This document shows positions 5,515 through 9,225 of a DNA stretch of 9,225 bases, in pieces. Position 1 is the stretch's first letter. Every line of letters begins with the position of its first letter. Source of the DNA: Bdellovibrio sp. (GTDB lineage: Bacteria > Myxococcota > SpSt-1050); the NCBI GenBank assembly GCA_020725805.1, contig DYEF01000075.1, forward strand, positions 1-9,225. Reading direction: 5' to 3'. Made by a program: the position numbers and the translations under genes. Below the pieces are notes generated by a model. It was not told the DNA's origin, made no database searches, and worked only from the letters and a program-made list of their open reading frames with translations.

Positions 5515-7062
5515 TTATTTCCACGGCATAGGCGGGACAAAGGCTTTATCTTTGAAAGGTCCGTTCCTAAGGTCATCAAAATAACTATTCTGCTTAAGAA
5601 GTGCATAATTATACACCGAAAGCCCCTCTGCACCTATCTGTCTGAGATATTCGATCTGACGGCTCATTTCGGAGAAATTATAGGTATCTGTATCACTGCG
5701 GGGATAGACATGGACTCCGGCAAAGAGAAACCTGCTGTATGAATTTGCCAGAAAATCGGATGCAAGAGTTGCATAATCGGTTCTTTGACCGGGAGGGTCT
5801 GTCATAGGCCAGTAGATCATCGGGGATATTGCGTCTACGATACCGAGCTTCATCCAGTTCTGTGAATCCTGATAATAATCTGAATATCCCTGCGAGACAT
5901 TTGTCCAGTTCCATTTGTTTCTGTAAATTCCCCAGACAGCGGCAGTCACCTTAAGCATTGGTTTGACCGATATGATATTTTCATAGGCGTGGCTCAGAAA
6001 CTCAGTGACCTGTGCCCTCTGCCAGTTCTCCCTTGTAAGCTGGCTGTCCTTTGCCTTTGCCTCACTGAATCTCGTATTAGATACAGTATCATAGGAATAA
6101 TTCGGACCCGGATATCTGATATAGTCAAAATGTATTCCGTCGATATTATATTTCAGGGCTATTTCGGTTACAACATTGATTATATGGTCCCAGACCAAGG
6201 GATTCCCGGGGGTTGCAAATACGTAGGAGCTGTTGAGTGCCATTTTATTACCATTCGAGTCGACCACCAGCCACTCCGGATGAGAGAGATAGATATGCCG
6301 TGGTGAGGATTCTTGAGGCGGAGTCGTTCCGCTCCACATAGTAAAGGTGTTTACCCAGATGTGTATCTCGAGCCCGTTTTTATGAGCCTCCTCTACGGCA
6401 ATTGCAAGAGGGTCCCAGCCGGGGTCTACACCTAAAGTCCCTGTAAAATCCGATGCCCACGGTTCATAACTGGATTTATAATAGGCATCTGCCCGGCCCC
6501 TTACCTGAAAATAGACCATATTGAAATTTGCATCAGCGATATTCTTCATTATATTTGCGATAGACTGCGGGCCGGCACTCTTGCTCTTTTCATAATCCCA
6601 CCTCGTTACCCAGACCGACCTCGCCTCATAATTTGCAACTCCTGTATCGGTAACTGCGTCAGAGATATCGCCGGCATCTAAAAAGGTATCCTGACTCTCC
6701 GTATCCGGAGTATCAGAAATATCCGGCAGGGCATCATCTATTATTTCCGCAATATCACCTGCTACATCCTCACTGCCGGTATCTGAAATATCTGAAGCCA
6801 GATCCGGGTCAGAGACATCTGATCCGGAAGAGATATCGCTATCGTTACTATCTCCTGAACCGCCGTCAGAATCAATGAGCGAATCGGATTCGACATCTCT
6901 GATCTCCTCAATATCTGCTGAGTCCTTTGATTCTATATCCGCATACGAATTATCTGTTAATCCGGCATCATTTATTATCTCTCCGGCCTCATCTCCGCAC
7001 CGATAAAGCAGAAAGAGCACAGCTAAAAGTAAAAAGAATAATCTACTTCCCCTTATTTGCAT
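5515..7062 (-). CDS. GHL10-type glycoside hydrolase-like lipoprotein (PF02638 / YngK-like family)
   Basis: The 515-residue protein opens with a hydrophobic signal segment ending LLYRC (Cys22), so it is probably a lipoprotein, though Arg at -1 is atypical. Residues 23-145 are an acidic Asp/Ser/Ile/Glu linker of low complexity. The catalytic-type domain (about 146-503) matches the GHL10 family, TIM-barrel proteins resembling YngK and DigH. Its opening motif is ARSVWVTRWDY (147-157); then come FQVRGRADAYY (185-195), HIWVNTF (234-240) and IDGIHFDYIRYP (307-318), with Asp308 and Asp313 in the conserved family block, and SPMIYWP near 413-419. E. coli DigH cleaves glycan strands lacking stem peptides, so action on peptidoglycan or another envelope glycan is a reasonable inference; the substrate is not shown. 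GGGAG about nine bases upstream supports the ATG. The start lies inside the TPR gene with a 20-bp overlap, which implies translational coupling. Confidence 0.92.
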   Translation of the reverse strand: MQIRGSRLFFLLLAVLFLLYRCGDEAGEIINDAGLTDNSYADIESKDSADIEEIRDVESDSLIDSDGGSGDSNDSDISSGSDVSDPDLASDISDTGSEDVAGDIAEIIDDALPDISDTPDTESQDTFLDAGDISDAVTDTGVANYEARSVWVTRWDYEKSKSAGPQSIANIMKNIADANFNMVYFQVRGRADAYYKSSYEPWASDFTGTLGVDPGWDPLAIAVEEAHKNGLEIHIWVNTFTMWSGTTPPQESSPRHIYLSHPEWLVVDSNGNKMALNSSYVFATPGNPLVWDHIINVVTEIALKYNIDGIHFDYIRYPGPNYSYDTVSNTRFSEAKAKDSQLTRENWQRAQVTEFLSHAYENIISVKPMLKVTAAVWGIYRNKWNWTNVSQGYSDYYQDSQNWMKLGIVDAISPMIYWPMTDPPGQRTDYATLASDFLANSYSRFLFAGVHVYPRSDTDTYNFSEMSRQIEYLRQIGAEGLSVYNYALLKQNSYFDDLRNGPFKDKAFVPPMPWK

Positions 7063-7576
7063 TTATCTTCTCCCACAATGTTATTAATCTCTTAAACCTT
7101 TCATCCTGATGGAGCTTAAACAGGTCTGGGTCGTTGTTGAGTCTTTTGATATCTGAAAATCCATTGATGATAGACTGCTCTAAATAAAAGAGTGCTGTCT
7201 CTTTATTGTCCAGAATGGCATGCACCCTTCCGATTTCATAGAGAGGGAGCGGGTCTTTGGGTTTAATCGAAGCCGCCGCATAGAATTCGTTGAGTGCCTC
7301 GTTGTAATAAGTAGTTGCCAGAAAGACATTACCCAGATTATACCTCGCCAGATAACACTCTGGACATATCTGTGCCGCTCTCTGGAATATCTTGCCGGCT
7401 GTGTGAAGATTATTATTTTTGGCCTCTTTCAGACCCTTGTCAATAAGCCTTTTAGCCCGGGCCTCGGGATTGAACAGGACGACAAGCGTAATCAATATAA
7501 CAAGCAGGACCGAAATGATTATATTTCTCTTAGAAAACATAAGCGGTTTTATAGCACAAGGAATCCCTATTATCAA
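7043..7576 (-). CDS. Membrane-anchored TPR protein
   Basis: From the TTG at 7576 the product has 177 residues. A short N-terminus is followed by a single membrane helix (about 18-36), then two or three tetratricopeptide repeats: about 42-75, a clear one at 76-109 with A-YNLGN-F and A-Y-AA-I-P spacing, and 110-143. The C-terminal LNNDPDLFKLHQDERFKRL block (146-164) is common at the end of such bacterial TPR proteins. The topology suggests an inner-membrane anchor with the repeats in the periplasm as a protein-protein interaction platform. The ATG at 7540 is an alternative start (165 residues) and gives a more usual N-terminus (MFSKRN…), but it lacks a ribosome binding site, whereas the TTG has AGGAAGAG at 7584-7591. 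It overlaps the GHL10 gene by 20 bp, so the two proteins probably act together. The 31-bp gap to the upstream 457-aa gene may mark the edge of acquired DNA. Confidence 0.85.
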   Translation of the reverse strand: MIIGIPCAIKPLMFSKRNIIISVLLVILITLVVLFNPEARAKRLIDKGLKEAKNNNLHTAGKIFQRAAQICPECYLARYNLGNVFLATTYYNEALNEFYAAASIKPKDPLPLYEIGRVHAILDNKETALFYLEQSIINGFSDIKRLNNDPDLFKLHQDERFKRLITLWEKINANKGK

Positions 7577-7583
7577 ACCATAT

Positions 7584-7591
7584 CTCTTCCT
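7584..7591 (-). promoter_or_regulatory. Ribosome binding site favouring the TTG start of the TPR gene
   Basis: AGGAAGAG on the minus strand lies seven bases before the TTG at 7576-7574. The alternative ATG at 7540 is preceded by ACCGCTT with no purine-rich stretch. This is the main reason for preferring the TTG. Confidence 0.45.
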
Positions 7592-7607
7592 GCACCGCGA
7601 ATTTCTA

Positions 7608-8981
7608 TTACTGTTCCATATATATAATATGCTTTTTTATACTACTGCAATCGTTGACCTTCTTTATTCTGTTCTTGACTATATCTCCATCAATAAAATA
7701 GACCTCTCCCTTTACGTCCCTTATTTTACCTTGTATATTTTTATCAGTAAATTTCTGGTTTTTGTGTAACACATCAATATTGAAAATCTCAGACTCGTTT
7801 CCAAGTCGCAAAAACGAGATTCCTTTATACGAGTTGCATAGATTAGAGTTTTCGGATATTACAAAATCAGAAAAAGAATGTAAAGGATGCGGATAAGGAT
7901 TGATTATCATTACTATTTTATCCTCTTCACAGGGAGTACTGCTGCAGTCCAATCCATCTCTTAACAACTTATAACTCTTTGCTAACAGATTATAATTTAT
8001 GCTGGCTTTATCAAAAGCAATTGATATCTCGGATTCCTTATTGATAACAAACATTATTAGTGCAGGAATTTCAATATTCATCATACTTTCAGCCTTTTTA
8101 ATAAACTCTATATCAAGGTTCATCAACTTAAATCTCTCTTTCAATAAATACCTTATTTTCTCTCTTATCCCCATCTTCAAAAAATCCTTACTGGCAAATT
8201 GATTCCTTCCTGCTCCAATCTTATTCATTGCAATCTTATGTAACAATTCTTCATTATTGCAATTAAAATCTGACATAATATTCTTCTCTGCGATAATCTT
8301 CTTTTTGTAGATATTCTTTTTTTCTTCTATATTGTTAATACTTATCAATGCCTTCTTCTTAAGTTTAATTTCTGCATACCTGTTATAAATATCTTTGTCG
8401 ACATAAACATTATCGCAATACTTCAAATCGTACTCTTTCATAGTATATGAAACATCTATACCATCATCTGAATATTTAATGTCTTTACATATATTTCCGC
8501 CAGTTAATCTCTTCTCCCACTGATTATATCTATACCTGACCGAATTATAAAATGTCTCTCCTTTTTCTGACTTACATAGGTTTTCAAATCTATTATCCAG
8601 ACACTCAACACTACCCTGTTTGAATGCAGTTGAGCCATATTCAACCCCTCCATCATCTTCCCCGAGCTCATACAAGAATGAATTTATATCAAGTGGAAGA
8701 CAGAATATATCCTCCAAAAGGTCCCTCTTCCCTGTATAATACTTTTCTACTACCTTATAGTTCTTTACATATTCAAATTTATAGAATTTCTTGTCGTTAT
8801 AGTCGCTCAGTCCAATAAATCTTAGGATGTGCTCGTCTCTTTCTCCGTCATAAAAATACATTTCTTCAAATACATATTCCTTACATAATGGATGTTTTAA
8901 TATCTTGGCGCTAAACACATAATCTCCATCAATAACCATATTTGAGTAACCAAACAATAAAAATATTAACTGAGATAACAT
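7608..8981 (-). CDS. Cys-rich protein of unknown function in AT-rich DNA
   Basis: I do not recognise this 457-residue protein. A short hydrophobic N-terminus (about 2-17) lacks basic residues, so it is at best a weak signal peptide. Residues 20-200 are rich in Tyr, Asp and aromatic beta-type sequence and hold six of the eleven cysteines. A very Lys/Ile-rich helical part (about 200-300) follows. The C-terminal part (about 300-457) alternates strands and helices and contains a DCSSTPCEED pair (345-354) and an NPYPHPLHSF stretch (361-370). The many cysteines suggest disulfides and hence export. Codons are strongly AT-biased (AAA, ATA, AAT), unlike the acyl-CoA ligase gene; for example 8281-8340 has 14 G/C in 60 against 31 in 60 at 2281-2340. 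The start is secure: AAGGAG (8989-8994) overlaps the TAA of the preceding RHS fragment, so the two are translationally coupled. It may be an RHS-associated orphan, immunity or cargo gene, but nothing in it proves this. Confidence 0.82.
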   Translation of the reverse strand: MLSQLIFLLFGYSNMVIDGDYVFSAKILKHPLCKEYVFEEMYFYDGERDEHILRFIGLSDYNDKKFYKFEYVKNYKVVEKYYTGKRDLLEDIFCLPLDINSFLYELGEDDGGVEYGSTAFKQGSVECLDNRFENLCKSEKGETFYNSVRYRYNQWEKRLTGGNICKDIKYSDDGIDVSYTMKEYDLKYCDNVYVDKDIYNRYAEIKLKKKALISINNIEEKKNIYKKKIIAEKNIMSDFNCNNEELLHKIAMNKIGAGRNQFASKDFLKMGIREKIRYLLKERFKLMNLDIEFIKKAESMMNIEIPALIMFVINKESEISIAFDKASINYNLLAKSYKLLRDGLDCSSTPCEEDKIVMIINPYPHPLHSFSDFVISENSNLCNSYKGISFLRLGNESEIFNIDVLHKNQKFTDKNIQGKIRDVKGEVYFIDGDIVKNRIKKVNDCSSIKKHIIYMEQ

Positions 8982-8992
8982 CTAATAACTCC

Positions 8993-9225
8993 TTATTTTA
9001 ACAATACTGATGGGGGAAGTGAAAAATAGTTTTGAGTCTTTTTCACCAATACATCCACCTTCCCAAATGGCTCACAATCTCCATACCACGCAATCTGTCC
9101 ATTCTCATCAGTTAATACCTGCGGTGTCCCGAGATGGTTGTCATTATAAAATCTTATTCCTTCCATTTTCAAATAAATATTACCACCAAACTTATCCCCA
9201 GTAAAGAGTATTGTACTATTGGTGC
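8993..9225 (-). CDS. RHS/YD-repeat protein, C-terminal fragment (5' end outside window)
   Basis: The frame is open from the right edge to the TAA at 8995-8993, giving 76 residues. It contains the RHS-core signature FYNDNHLGTPQVLTDENG (25-42), then IAWYGDCEPFGK (44-55), matching the usual pattern YYHxDHLGTPxxLTD…VxWxxxYxPFG. RHS proteins are large secreted or surface shells of YD repeats that usually carry a variable C-terminal toxin. Here the protein stops about 21 residues after PFG, before the ETGLxYxxxRYYDP block that normally completes the core, so both the core end and any toxin are missing. After KTQN the +1 frame reads IFHFPHQYC and then stops, resembling the NNLRFPGQYYD that should follow; one extra T in the TTTTT run would account for it. 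The gene is therefore probably a degraded or truncated RHS copy. Its stop overlaps the ribosome binding site of the next gene. Confidence 0.75.
   Translation of the reverse strand, partial: TNSTILFTGDKFGGNIYLKMEGIRFYNDNHLGTPQVLTDENGQIAWYGDCEPFGKVDVLVKKTQNYFSLPPSVLLK

Noticed and set aside
9010-9204. Plus-strand ORF of 64 codons at the right edge
   Set aside because: It is the shadow of the RHS fragment, whose minus-strand frame has a clear family signature.

Overview
The window looks like a chromosomal segment of an uncultured bacterium, most plausibly from the Myxococcota / former Deltaproteobacteria. This placement is an inference. It rests on lipoproteins with long Asp/Ser linkers, an abundance of putative lipoproteins, a eukaryote-like Ser/Thr kinase, a FadD15-type acyl-CoA ligase and an RHS-repeat remnant. 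The housekeeping part is moderately AT-rich. No rRNA, tRNA, CRISPR array or insertion sequence is visible.

Layout from left to right. Positions 1-294 hold no supportable gene. On the + strand, 295-1191 encodes a polytopic membrane protein that reads continuously except for one in-frame TGA at 394-396, so it is probably a pseudogene, a recoded gene or a sequencing error. Its end is 4 bp from a convergent, tightly packed minus-strand operon that reads from 5106 down to 1196. That operon holds a Ser/Thr kinase-like protein whose catalytic Asp is replaced by Asn, a long-chain acyl-CoA synthetase and a DUF4349 lipoprotein. A promoter candidate (TTGAAA, 17 bp, TATTAA) precedes the operon, and its -10 box lies inside a perfect 12-bp palindrome. 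Divergent from it, 5228-5497 encodes an 89-residue Cys-rich lipoprotein whose mature part appears to be an internal duplication.

From 9225 down to 5515 the minus strand carries four genes in series. These are the 3' end of an RHS/YD-repeat gene that breaks off inside the conserved core, a 457-aa Cys-rich protein of unknown function in much more AT-rich DNA, a membrane-anchored TPR protein, and a GHL10-type glycoside-hydrolase-like lipoprotein with an acidic linker. The first two look horizontally acquired and the last two look native. The composition changes at about position 7600.

Most products are predicted to sit at the envelope: lipoproteins, membrane-anchored TPR, polytopic membrane protein and RHS. 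The kinase operon joins a signalling-type protein to fatty-acid activation and an envelope lipoprotein. The most notable points are the predicted pseudokinase, the interrupted membrane-protein gene, the duplicated Cys-motif lipoprotein, and the truncated and possibly frameshifted RHS core coupled to an orphan Cys-rich gene.
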